Assembly (NCBI RefSeq): GCF_001020565.1
Contig: NZ_LDAS01000001.1
Location: 1,459,985 to 1,523,984, forward strand
Direction of reading: 5' to 3'
DNA from: Maribacter thermophilus
Lineage (GTDB): Bacteria > Bacteroidota > Bacteroidia > Flavobacteriales > Flavobacteriaceae
DNA: 64,000 bases
Shown: positions 43,926 to 53,160 of the stretch, piece by piece
How the letters are laid out: every line of letters begins with the position of its first letter
How positions within the stretch are numbered: the stretch's first letter is position 1
Translations under genes and position numbers: made by a program
Notes under the pieces: model-generated
What the model was told of the DNA's origin: nothing
What the model saw: the letters and a program-made list of their open reading frames with translations, nothing else
Database searches by the model: none

Positions 43926-44579
43926 ATGACAAATACACCCTACTATAACACCTTTGTGGCGCAAACGCCCGAACAGGTTTTACAAAGCGTCCATAAAAAT
44001 GAAAAACCTGTTCTTATAGGTGTTTCCCTTAGCAACGGAAACTACTTGGAGGGCATTGTGCTAGACATTAAAGAAGCGAATAACCAAAAATCGGTCTGTC
44101 TGCTATCGTCCGATGAGCAGGTATCGTTTTTCAACTTGTATAGTCTGGTATCCATTACGGTAAAACAGCCCAAAAAAATGGTCGTAGCCCTATCTAAAGG
44201 GACTATTAGCAGACCCTTGGAGCCAGCAAACGAAACGCTTACCGTATTGCAGCTGAAACGTTGGTTGCAGACCGAAAAGCCACAATTGGGAAATCAGATC
44301 AAGGAAGTGAACATAGACCAACTTCCCCTTAATGAATTGAACAATAGGTTGAACATTAAGGATGTATTCAAGGCATTAAAAGACGTCGTGTCACTAATCA
44401 CCATAGATGAAATAGGTCAAAAAGCTTGGCAGGCCATCGATACCATCGTCCTACAACAGGCAGATGCACTAAGTATTAATGTTCAAGATACGACACTTAC
44501 CATTTCATTGGCGATCGACAGGGCATTGCCAAAAGAACTGTCCAAAATCTTAGAAGAAAAATTATTACAACAACTATAA
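43926..44579 (+). CDS. Hypothetical protein with a related C-terminal domain
   Basis: A 217-residue soluble protein. The N-terminus (about 10-85: EKPVLIGVSLSNGNYLEGIV, LLSSDEQVSFF) has the strand pattern of an Sm-like or PRC-type small barrel. The C-terminal part (ITIDEIGQKAWQAIDTIVLQ and the EKLLQQL end) can be aligned with the ITADEMGKEAL and LESKL parts of the neighbour at 43458. It may act as an adaptor between the others. Confidence 0.6.
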   Translation: MTNTPYYNTFVAQTPEQVLQSVHKNEKPVLIGVSLSNGNYLEGIVLDIKEANNQKSVCLLSSDEQVSFFNLYSLVSITVKQPKKMVVALSKGTISRPLEPANETLTVLQLKRWLQTEKPQLGNQIKEVNIDQLPLNELNNRLNIKDVFKALKDVVSLITIDEIGQKAWQAIDTIVLQQADALSINVQDTTLTISLAIDRALPKELSKILEEKLLQQL

Positions 44580-44590
44580 AAACCAAAAAT

Positions 44591-45799
44591 ATGGGCCTTA
44601 AAGAAAAAAGAATAATCAAAGCCTTTCAAAACGACCAATATCCCGCTTTGGAAGCGGAGATCAACAAAGCAGCAGGTTACGAAGTTCCCATGGATATTAA
44701 GTGGGACACCCTAATGGAAGACCGCTTTTCGCACCTGTATCAAGACACTTTTCCCAAAATATATTTCCAGCCCTTGATCCAAGCGTTTAAGGCGATCTGT
44801 ATCGATGAAATGGGAGTTGAACTTTTACAAGCGGGATTAAAAAAAGTTATTATCGTCAATGAAAACAATGAGCATAGTCTCGGAAAGGCCATCACTTTTG
44901 AAGAGGGGGTGCTGAAAATTGACCATAGTCCCGTTATCAATGCCGATAATGCAGAAGACAAGGCAAATCGTATTATCGAGTTGTTGGAAAACAAACTGGA
45001 AGAATTTGCCGAGGCAGCAACGGGTCAAGCACCGGCAGCGGCGGCAACGACCGTTACAGAAACGCCAAGAACCTCGGAAAAAACGGAAACACCGCAAAAT
45101 CAACAAGTACAATCCGACTCACTTGCCAACGTCTCCATGGCGGAACTGTACGACCAATCTTTTGTATTGGCTTGCGAAAAGCAAGAAATTTTCGGGGAGA
45201 TGGTAGAAGGTTTGAACTGGAGTTGTGATATTCTCGAAGGTAAATTAACCTATGGTGACGACAAGGTTTTTGACATTCAGGTTATTGGAACATACTCAGA
45301 GAACGAAAAAAGCTGGTTATGGGCCTGGGCCAACAACCAAAGCGGAATTCCAGAGACCTTTCTTGACACCTCCATACGAATGAGAGAATTGGGAACCGCC
45401 CATAAGTTAGAGGACCTGACGACTCCTAAACTGGAAACCGATACAGATCCAGGTGCATATTTTTCTACGATAGCTTCAGTGATTCTACAAGACAGTTGTT
45501 ACGTACCGCTAACTTTTAAAGGCCTAAAGGTATATGTGACCGTAAGGTCCGCTGAACTGGATAACAAAGCAAGAACCGCACCTGCATTGATCTGTTCCCA
45601 TTTCACCAACCTTGCGGCAAGCTTTCGGTTTCCCCATAAATACTGCCTGCATTATTACTTAATGGCAAAAGGATATCAAGTAGAAAACTGTGGCAATAAC
45701 ATTTTGGCCAAAAACGGGGAAGATCAAATTCTGGGCATTTTCGACCTAAAGGGAAACCTCATGAAAATTTCAAATTCAAAAACAGCCGTTCAAGCTTAA
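44591..45799 (+). CDS. Two-domain hypothetical protein (shared domain plus DUF6882-like)
   Basis: A 402-residue protein. Residues 1-140 are the same domain as the gene at 43458. A low-complexity linker rich in Ala, Thr and Gln (about 140-175) follows, then a DUF6882-like domain (about 185-395: SFVLACEKQEIFGEMVEG, SWLWAWANNQSGIPETFL, GNNILAKNGEDQILGIFDL). DUF6882 proteins are uncharacterised. There is no signal peptide. It lies 14 bp before the M48 peptidase gene. Confidence 0.68.
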   Translation: MGLKEKRIIKAFQNDQYPALEAEINKAAGYEVPMDIKWDTLMEDRFSHLYQDTFPKIYFQPLIQAFKAICIDEMGVELLQAGLKKVIIVNENNEHSLGKAITFEEGVLKIDHSPVINADNAEDKANRIIELLENKLEEFAEAATGQAPAAAATTVTETPRTSEKTETPQNQQVQSDSLANVSMAELYDQSFVLACEKQEIFGEMVEGLNWSCDILEGKLTYGDDKVFDIQVIGTYSENEKSWLWAWANNQSGIPETFLDTSIRMRELGTAHKLEDLTTPKLETDTDPGAYFSTIASVILQDSCYVPLTFKGLKVYVTVRSAELDNKARTAPALICSHFTNLAASFRFPHKYCLHYYLMAKGYQVENCGNNILAKNGEDQILGIFDLKGNLMKISNSKTAVQA

Positions 45800-45812
45800 A
45801 AAAAATAATACT

Positions 45813-47303
45813 ATGTCATACACATCAACCACCTTAGCGGATTTACAAAAGGAACACCAAGACGCCATTAATGCGGCCCAAGAAGAAATGATGGCCAATT
45901 TAAACGCGGCACAGGCATCGGGCGATTTTCAAAAAATACAAGAAGTAAGTGTTGCATTTCAAGATACAACCACAAAATTGGCCGATGATTATACCAAACG
46001 TATTGAGGAGATCAACGCCTTGAACGAAAAGGCGATCACGGAAAAAGTGGCCGATATCTATACCGATAAAAGAGCTGGAATAAATCTGAACCACTTGGTA
46101 TATGATGGCGATAGGGACTATGTTATCGAGTTTCAAAACAACGAATTGATACAACAGACCTTGGAAAGGGTCAACGAAACCAACGGCAAGTTCAAATCGA
46201 GAAAGCATTTGTTAAAATCCAGTTTAAGGTTGACCAAAACCTTGGCCCCCATGCTTCACGAAATCGGTGAACATTGCAAGGAGATTTTAAGACTAAAGGC
46301 AGACATTGAATTTTTCGTCTACCAGAGCGACCAATTCAATGCTTCTTGCTACCCGCCGGATGACAATAGACTTTATATCATTTTGTCTTCGGGAATGTTG
46401 GAGCGTTTTACAAAGGAAGAGCTGACTTTTGTGATAGGTCATGAAATCGGCCATGTACTTTTTGAACATTTTGATTACCCGGTACGTCAGATCTTGGATA
46501 TTGGCCAAAATGACCTGGCCCCCATACACGCCATGAAATTGTATGCATGGAACAGAAATGCCGAAATTAGTGCCGATAGGGTCGGCTTGCTTTGTTGCCA
46601 AGATTTTGAAACCGCTGGCCGTACGTTCTTTAAGCTATCTTCTGGGGTAACCACAGATTCGCTGGATTTTCAACTAAACGCTTACATAGAGCAATTTGTA
46701 GATTTGGAAGAAGCCTTGAACGATGCCAACCACGATCCATCGGATTGGTACAGTAGTCACCCTTTTAGTCCTTTACGCATCAAGGCCTTGGAACTTTTTA
46801 ACAAGAGCGAAACCTATGCCTCTTTTAACGACAGTATTAGTGGAGAGATCAGCGAAGAGGCCATGGAACTAGAAATTAAGCGCATCATGTCGTTGATGGA
46901 GCCCGAGAACTTGGAAGAAAACGGTGAGTATTCGGAAAAAATACAGCGTTTTATGTTCTTGGGAGGCTACTTGATATCGAATGCCGATGGCGTTGTCGAC
47001 GACTCGGAAATACAGGCATTGAGCAGTATTGTACTCCCTAAGGTTTTTGCCAATTGCATGATGACGATCAAAGGCCTTACCGAAAAGGAAATGATCGAAG
47101 AAGTACAACAACTGTCCAACGATCTGGATCTGGTACTGTCCGTAATGCAAAAGTTGAATATTCTAAGGGACCTATCGATTATATCGTACGCCGACGGGCA
47201 GATAGACGACAGTGAAGTAAACGTACTCTATAACCTAGCCAGGCTCTTGCGTATCAACACCGATTTTATAGATCGCGTAATTAGCGATGCACAGGGAGTT
47301 TAG
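45813..47303 (+). CDS. M48-family metallopeptidase with a TerB-like domain
   Basis: A 496-residue protein. A coiled-coil N-terminus (about 1-90, Ala/Gln-rich) precedes a peptidase with the zinc motif GHEIGHVLFEH (HExxH) near residue 210 and a third ligand in AEISADRVGLL. The C-terminal domain carries ISNADGVVDDSEIQALSSIV and ISYADGQIDDSEVNVLYNLA, two acidic TerB-like motifs that bind metal in tellurite-resistance-type proteins. The lack of a signal peptide suggests a cytoplasmic zinc peptidase. With the preceding three genes and the LytTR pair it forms one locus that may be a stress or quality-control system. Confidence 0.85.
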   Translation: MSYTSTTLADLQKEHQDAINAAQEEMMANLNAAQASGDFQKIQEVSVAFQDTTTKLADDYTKRIEEINALNEKAITEKVADIYTDKRAGINLNHLVYDGDRDYVIEFQNNELIQQTLERVNETNGKFKSRKHLLKSSLRLTKTLAPMLHEIGEHCKEILRLKADIEFFVYQSDQFNASCYPPDDNRLYIILSSGMLERFTKEELTFVIGHEIGHVLFEHFDYPVRQILDIGQNDLAPIHAMKLYAWNRNAEISADRVGLLCCQDFETAGRTFFKLSSGVTTDSLDFQLNAYIEQFVDLEEALNDANHDPSDWYSSHPFSPLRIKALELFNKSETYASFNDSISGEISEEAMELEIKRIMSLMEPENLEENGEYSEKIQRFMFLGGYLISNADGVVDDSEIQALSSIVLPKVFANCMMTIKGLTEKEMIEEVQQLSNDLDLVLSVMQKLNILRDLSIISYADGQIDDSEVNVLYNLARLLRINTDFIDRVISDAQGV

Positions 47304-47332
47304 ATTCTAAAATTTTTTTAGGACCTTTTAAA

Positions 47333-47364
47333 AAAAGGGGAACATTTTATGTTCCCCTTTTTGT
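47333..47364 (+). terminator. Rho-independent terminator
   Basis: A stem AAAAGGGGAACA / TGTTCCCCTTTT with loop TTTTA and a following T-run ends the M48 peptidase operon. Confidence 0.9.
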
Positions 47365-47552
47365 TTTTTATGAATATAAGCAGTGGATTTATTCCAAAGA
47401 ATGGGATACCTTATTTCATCTACTTTTAATTCAAAAACCTGATCAAAATCATGTTTTAAGAATATCTGAAATCCCATTTTTGTTAGCTACAGTTTTTTTC
47501 AATCCATGAACAAATACGTTCAATGCGATTAAACCATCACAAAAAACAATTT

Positions 47553-49367
47553 ATGACGTACGCACATTCCTTTCACATTCCCGTTATGGGTATAGGGTTC
47601 ACTATCGATTCCCCATTAAAAGTTTCAAAATTCGGTATCGACTCCGTTATCTCATTGGTCGATGATATTCTGTTGGAAAAACTTCGCAAAATGTATGCTG
47701 GCAAACACAACCTTCCTTACACGGAAATTACGGAGAGTATGGAAGATTTTAGGGCCAAACGCATTAGTTCTTATCTTAATACGATTCATGATCTTGCTCA
47801 TGAAAAATTCGAGGAATTCAAGAATTCCACCACCGAAACTGCCGCTGGTATTAAATCGTATTTCAACCTACTGCCCGATACCTCTTCTTTAAAAAAAGAA
47901 TTCTTTCAGCTTACCCAAAATGGCCTTAGTATGACCGATATAAAAGATTGGGTAAAGGAACACATGCCAATGGGAAGTATTGATGTGAACATTATGACCA
48001 AGGTGGACAAGGACAACTATGTAAAGAAAGAAAAGCTTGGTACAGAATTTAATGACGCCCATGCGGCCCTTAGAGGTTTTGCAAAAAGCAAACTACGCTC
48101 TTCCGTTATCCTATCGGCTGGAATGAATCCACGTTTATACAGTTACCTGGAAAAATTTGATGATTTTTATCCTGATGCGGACGGAAACCTCAAAAAGAAA
48201 GTGGTACTCAAGGTTAGTGATTATAGATCAGCCCTGATTCAAGGAAAATTTTTAGCAAAAAAGGGAATCTGGGTTTCAGAATACCGAATAGAATCGGGAC
48301 TCAACTGTGGTGGTCATGCCTTTGCTACGGATGGCTATTTGATGGGGCCGATTCTTCAACAGTTTAAAGAAAACCGACGAGAACTGATCAATATCGTGCA
48401 CGAACTTCTTATTCATGCACTTGAACACCAACAACGCCCTTTTCCCAAAAAGCCTTTGCCTCTAAAAATCACTGCTCAAGGCGGTGTAGGTACAGCAGAA
48501 GAACACCAATTTTTACTTGACGAATATGACGTGGACGCTATAGGTTGGGGATCTGCATTCCTATTGGTGCCAGAGGCAACTACAGTGGATCAAGGTACTT
48601 TGAATAAATTGGTCAAGGCCAAAGAAGAAGATCTCTATTTGAGCAATATTTCCCCTTTGGGTGTTCCTTTTCATAGTTTAAAAGGAAATACAAAAGACAT
48701 GGAAAAACTAAAGCGTATCTCCGATGGCAAACCCGGTAGTCCGTGTCCGAAGAAGTTTGTTGCGCTGAACAAAGATTTTAACGAGAAAGGCCTTTGTACC
48801 GCATCACGACAATATCAACATCAAAAACTGAAAGAACTTAAAGCTCTCAACCTTTCGAAAGCCGAATACGATTATCATTTTAAAAAGATTACCGAAAAGT
48901 CATGTACTTGTGTAGGCTTGGGCACTTCTGCCCTATTGGCCCACGATTTGGATACAAAAATCGAGGGAGATGGAGTATCTGTTTGCCCAGGGCCCAACAT
49001 GGCCTATTTTTCGAAGATTGCTTCTTTAAAAGAAATGATCGACCATATATATGGCAGAACAAACATAATTACACGTACCGACAGACCTCATATGTTTATT
49101 AAAGAATTACATATCTACCTTGATTATTATAAGAACCAGATTTCAACATATCGAAGATCACCGACCGGCAAACACAAAAAACAATTAGTATCGTTTGGCA
49201 AGCATCTAAATGAAGGTATATCCTATTACGAAAAATTGTTCCGGTCAAAAAACAATGTAGTACCCCCTACATATAACGGTGTACTAAAACAATTAAAAAC
49301 ATATAAAGACAAATTAATACAACTAGCCAGTGTGGTTAACATCTACGAAGACAACTTAGCTTCGTAA
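47553..49367 (+). CDS. Large orphan protein, possible TIM-barrel (nitronate monooxygenase-like) fold
   Basis: A 604-residue protein (614 from the upstream in-frame ATG at 47523). I chose 47553 because it has an A-rich leader and begins the conserved-looking TYAHSFHIPVMGIGFT. The central part has ITAQGGVGTAEEHQFLLDEY and IGWGSAFLLVPEATTVD, which resemble the flavin-binding glycine loop and following strand of nitronate monooxygenase/FabK barrels. It has Cys-rich C-terminal sections (KSCTCVGLG) not found in that family. It stands alone between a terminator and a long leader. No signal peptide. Function unknown. Confidence 0.6.
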   Translation: MTYAHSFHIPVMGIGFTIDSPLKVSKFGIDSVISLVDDILLEKLRKMYAGKHNLPYTEITESMEDFRAKRISSYLNTIHDLAHEKFEEFKNSTTETAAGIKSYFNLLPDTSSLKKEFFQLTQNGLSMTDIKDWVKEHMPMGSIDVNIMTKVDKDNYVKKEKLGTEFNDAHAALRGFAKSKLRSSVILSAGMNPRLYSYLEKFDDFYPDADGNLKKKVVLKVSDYRSALIQGKFLAKKGIWVSEYRIESGLNCGGHAFATDGYLMGPILQQFKENRRELINIVHELLIHALEHQQRPFPKKPLPLKITAQGGVGTAEEHQFLLDEYDVDAIGWGSAFLLVPEATTVDQGTLNKLVKAKEEDLYLSNISPLGVPFHSLKGNTKDMEKLKRISDGKPGSPCPKKFVALNKDFNEKGLCTASRQYQHQKLKELKALNLSKAEYDYHFKKITEKSCTCVGLGTSALLAHDLDTKIEGDGVSVCPGPNMAYFSKIASLKEMIDHIYGRTNIITRTDRPHMFIKELHIYLDYYKNQISTYRRSPTGKHKKQLVSFGKHLNEGISYYEKLFRSKNNVVPPTYNGVLKQLKTYKDKLIQLASVVNIYEDNLAS

Positions 49368-49410
49368 AAGTGATGTAGAAAGAAGATTTTACATACTTAA
49401 AACTAGATTT

Positions 49411-49481
49411 TTTTGATACCGCCCGATTTTGAAGTAACCACTTTAAGCAAAAATACATAGCCCAAACCGGGCGGATCAAAA
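49411..49481 (+). repeat. Imperfect inverted repeat upstream of the exopolysaccharide locus
   Basis: TTTTGATACCGCCCG (49411-49425) and CGGGCGGATCAAAA (49468-49481) pair along 14 bp with one bulged A. The loop is 42 bases. It stands 42 bp after the orphan gene and far from the next start, so it could be a terminator without a T-run or a regulatory hairpin. The rest of 49368-50006 shows no gene. Confidence 0.55.
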
Positions 49482-49911
49482 ACTAAATAGAACTTGGCTT
49501 TCTGGAAATCTATAACTTGAAAAGTTAAAAAGTTAGACCCTACTTCCAAAAATCAAGGTTCTATCGATAGCTAATCAACATAATTAAAATTTCTATGGAC
49601 ACGCTTCATGTACATCCATAGTTAAACATAACGTTCTCTAGTGGGCAACTTGTGTGCCAATATGCCCATTCTTTTATGATCCATCCATAAATCACTGAAA
49701 ACCAATAAAAAGTATTTTGAGCAGTAAAAGACTGCACTTATTTAGTATGGGGCATTTTGTATCGTTGGGGTATTTTTACCCATTTTCGCGGGTACTTTAA
49801 TAAGTCTAAAACCTATTATTCTTTTTTAAAAACAAAGAATAAAAGGGCCATGCAAACAAACGTACTACATCTAAATTTTCTAAAAGTCAAAATCAACAAA
49901 ATGCTAAGTTC

Positions 49912-49919
49912 TATATTTG
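49912..49919 (+). promoter_or_regulatory. Predicted -7 element before cpsB
   Basis: TATATTTG matches TAnnTTTG exactly, about 90 bp before the phosphatase gene; no TTG is seen at the -33 distance. Confidence 0.4.
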
Positions 49920-50006
49920 CACCATTGCATGGCAAAATTTTGAAACCTATTTGTTGTTTTACCGTAGGAATAAAAACAATGCCGTTAAAGATTAAACAGT
50001 ATATAC

Positions 50007-50750
50007 ATGTTCAACTTTTTTACAAAGAAGAATTTTTTAATAGATTATCTAGAAGGTTTTGTAGACATACACAACCACTTGCTACCCGGTATAGATGATG
50101 GGGCTAAAAGTGTGGAAGATTCCATTGAATTGATTAAGGGATTTGGAGAATTTGGCGTCTCTGACTTTATATGTACGCCGCATATTATGGAGAACTATCA
50201 TCCCAATACACCGGGTACCATATCCAATTCATTTGCCTTACTTCAAAATGGTTTAAAAATGAATAATTTAAACCATGTAAATATAGATATGGCCGCTGAA
50301 CATATGATCGATTCCAATTTTGAGAATATTTTGGAAAAGGACGAGGTGATGCCTTTGGACAAACGGTATTTATTAATTGAGATGTCCTATTTACAACCCT
50401 CTTTAAACTTGCTTACAGCAGTGGAAAAAATAGCGGACAAGAACCTTTATCCCATTCTTGCACATCCAGAACGTTATGCCTTCTTACATGGCAAAACCAG
50501 AACCTATCAAGAATATAAGGACAAAGGCATGTTAATGCAGCTCAACATACTTTCATTATCCAATTATTATGGAAAAGAAGTACAGAAATCGGCATTGAGC
50601 CTTTTAGATAGTGGATTATTGGATTTTATATCGTCTGATGTACACAACGCACGGCAATTAAAAGCAATAAGGGAAATACAACTTAGTACTTCCCTTATTG
50701 CCAAAGTAGAACCTTTAATACAAAAAACAGCTTATAATTTTAGAGGGTAA
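50007..50750 (+). CDS. CpsB/YwqE-type tyrosine-protein phosphatase (PHP domain)
   Basis: A 247-residue PHP-fold enzyme. The metal-binding motifs are visible: DIHNHLLPGIDDGAK, CTPHIMENYHPN, HPERY near residue 155 and SSDVHNAR near residue 208. It dephosphorylates the C-terminal tyrosine cluster of the kinase encoded on the opposite strand just downstream (convergent, 9 bp apart), so the two form the switch that sets polymer length and export. The frame from 49757 overlapping its start is a shadow. Confidence 0.92.
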   Translation: MFNFFTKKNFLIDYLEGFVDIHNHLLPGIDDGAKSVEDSIELIKGFGEFGVSDFICTPHIMENYHPNTPGTISNSFALLQNGLKMNNLNHVNIDMAAEHMIDSNFENILEKDEVMPLDKRYLLIEMSYLQPSLNLLTAVEKIADKNLYPILAHPERYAFLHGKTRTYQEYKDKGMLMQLNILSLSNYYGKEVQKSALSLLDSGLLDFISSDVHNARQLKAIREIQLSTSLIAKVEPLIQKTAYNFRG

Positions 50751-50759
50751 ACAGCCCCT

Positions 50760-53126
50760 CTATAATTTCCACCACTTTTTGGTTGTCTTTCCGTAGCCGT
50801 ACCCGTATTTACCTCCATAACCAAGGTTATCTAAGGTTACATCGTTCACTACAAAAGACACATTCTTAATTTTACCTTCTTCCCTTAACTGTAATGGGAA
50901 CTCCACAGCCTTTTTCTCGGTAACACCGGCACGGGTTACATAAATAATATGATCAGCATGTGGGCTTATCAATAGGGTATCACTGACCACCATGAGCGGA
51001 GCGGTATCAACAATAACATAATCGTACATATCGGCCACCTTGTCAAAAAGTTCCCCTACCCTATCGCTCATTAACAATTCTGCAGGGTTTGGTGGTATTT
51101 TACCTGAATAAATAACATCGATGGTGTTACTATGTACCAGCATAGGATTAATTATATCCGCTACTTCAATATTCTCGTTGAAGATATAATCTGTAAGTCC
51201 GGCATCCTTATTCCTTTCCGATCTTTTCATTTTATCCACAGAATCTCCCACAAAGAAAGAATAGAATTTCGGGTTACGAATATCCGCACCGATCAACAAT
51301 ACTTTTTTATTGGTACTGGCCAATATCATGGCCAAATTGGTAGAGGTAAAAGTTTTACCCTCTCCAGGTACACTAGAAGTAATAAATATTTTATTGTTCT
51401 TGCCATTTTCAGCACCTTTCTTGGCCTTTATCATATAGTCCAGATTGGTCCTTAAAATCCTAAGGGCCTCTGCCAAGACAGAACGGTCATCCTTTACAAT
51501 TAGCTTCGAATCCTTTTTACCTAAGCTTGGCAGCTCACCCAAAACGGGTACATCTTTGGTGATGTCCTCGAGGTTGTGTTTGTTATGTATTTTGGTATCC
51601 AATAAATCTTTGGCATAAATTACCCCAAAAGGAACCAACATACCCAACATTAAAGCAGCAAGATAAGTAATAGCTTTTTTAGGCTTCACCGGTGTTGGGC
51701 TAGCTACATAAGCTTTATCTATCACATGCGATTTAGGCTCTGCGGAAGCAAACGCAATTTGAGATTCTTCACGTTTTTGTAGTAAATAGAGATACAACGA
51801 TTCAGTAGTTTCTTGCTTCCTGGTAATATTCCTCAATTCACGTTGGTTTTCGGGAGCCGAGTATATGGTTCCCTGAATTCGGCCTAATTGACTCTGTAGG
51901 GTACTTACGTTCATCCCCACGTTGCGCTCCAAAGAGGTCAAACTAGATTTCATCGTGTTTTTTAACCCCTCCAATTGCTCATCCAAATTAACGATCATCG
52001 GGTTTTGCTCATCCGCACTTTTCAATAATCGTTTACGTTCCGCTACCAAGGTATTATATTGCATCGTAGCTTGGTTTAAAGCACTACTTCCTACATCTAC
52101 TACGGGCATTTCCTCATACCCCGTTTCTCCACTTACATATTCCTTAAGCCCACTTACCATTTGTAACTGCACCTTGGCACTTTCCAAATTTTGACGACTA
52201 CCGGCACTTACCTGTACAGCCGCACCAACCTCAAGGCCTGATCCCGTCATTCCTTTTTCGGTCAATAATTCCTGGGCATCTTGATCTACAGAACTAAGTG
52301 TTCCCGAAATCATTTTTATTCTATTGTTGATAAACTCAGAAGTAGCATCCGCAACACGTTTTTTCTCTTCTACTGCATTCCTGTTATATACCTCTACCAA
52401 CTTATCTATAATATCCTTTGCCTTTTGTGGTATGGCACTGGTCATGGACACATCTAGAATATTCGAATACTCTTGGGTCGCCGAAATGGAAACGGTCGAC
52501 TTTAAAGAGCGTGCCACATTTTCCACCGGATTAATAGAAACATGGTACTCATTACCAATTAGACCTTTGGGGTCCTTTACATTGGGGGTTATGACCATAT
52601 CTCCCATAGGCGTCGGAATCCCGTTCCCGTATGAATACACTTTTGATGGCGAGTTTTCATCTTCAGCAAAACCAAAGGTAGTTGCCGAGGTAAACTCTAT
52701 AAAAAAGCTATACTTGGCATTATTGACAATAGAATCGGCCGCAATAAAATTTATTTTGATAGGTTGATTCCCATATATCTCAGAATTAATAACCTTCCCC
52801 AAGGCCATCATTTTAACATTGAGCCCCAATTCTTTCACCACTTCTATAAAATTGGATCTTGAGGACAATATTTCAATTTCATCCTCTACTTGCTTATCGG
52901 CACCTCCCATAATGTCAAGATCCTGAAAGATACTCATACCATTAGAAGTATTTTGTTCTTGTACGATCTGTATCTGCGACTGCACGGCATATTCTGGTAT
53001 CGTATATCTTATATTCAGGTATGCGAAGACCAAGGCCAAGAACCCACATAGTACAAACCATTTCCATTGCTTGGCATAGGTGCTAATAATGTTCTTTATA
53101 TCCTCTTTTTTATCGGAAAAATTCAT
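50760..53126 (-). CDS. Wzc-type polysaccharide co-polymerase/tyrosine autokinase
   Basis: A 788-residue protein with an N-terminal membrane helix (about 18-38), a Wzz-type periplasmic domain with a long coiled coil, a second helix near 490-510 and a BY-kinase domain: Walker A in VPGEGKTFTSTNLA, Walker A' in LLIGADIRNP and Walker B in YVIVDTAP. The C-terminus is a tyrosine cluster (YGGKYGYGYGKTTKK) that is autophosphorylated. It works with the Wza-type lipoprotein encoded 34 bp downstream of its start in the operon's order. Length is normal for the family. Confidence 0.95.
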   Translation of the reverse strand: MNFSDKKEDIKNIISTYAKQWKWFVLCGFLALVFAYLNIRYTIPEYAVQSQIQIVQEQNTSNGMSIFQDLDIMGGADKQVEDEIEILSSRSNFIEVVKELGLNVKMMALGKVINSEIYGNQPIKINFIAADSIVNNAKYSFFIEFTSATTFGFAEDENSPSKVYSYGNGIPTPMGDMVITPNVKDPKGLIGNEYHVSINPVENVARSLKSTVSISATQEYSNILDVSMTSAIPQKAKDIIDKLVEVYNRNAVEEKKRVADATSEFINNRIKMISGTLSSVDQDAQELLTEKGMTGSGLEVGAAVQVSAGSRQNLESAKVQLQMVSGLKEYVSGETGYEEMPVVDVGSSALNQATMQYNTLVAERKRLLKSADEQNPMIVNLDEQLEGLKNTMKSSLTSLERNVGMNVSTLQSQLGRIQGTIYSAPENQRELRNITRKQETTESLYLYLLQKREESQIAFASAEPKSHVIDKAYVASPTPVKPKKAITYLAALMLGMLVPFGVIYAKDLLDTKIHNKHNLEDITKDVPVLGELPSLGKKDSKLIVKDDRSVLAEALRILRTNLDYMIKAKKGAENGKNNKIFITSSVPGEGKTFTSTNLAMILASTNKKVLLIGADIRNPKFYSFFVGDSVDKMKRSERNKDAGLTDYIFNENIEVADIINPMLVHSNTIDVIYSGKIPPNPAELLMSDRVGELFDKVADMYDYVIVDTAPLMVVSDTLLISPHADHIIYVTRAGVTEKKAVEFPLQLREEGKIKNVSFVVNDVTLDNLGYGGKYGYGYGKTTKKWWKL

Positions 53127-53160
53127 AGACTACTTTTGAATATGATTGCGTGTATTTATC

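Noticed and set aside
49757-50098. 113-codon open frame before cpsB
   Set aside because: It overlaps the start of the phosphatase gene in another frame, has no recognisable domain and covers the putative promoter.
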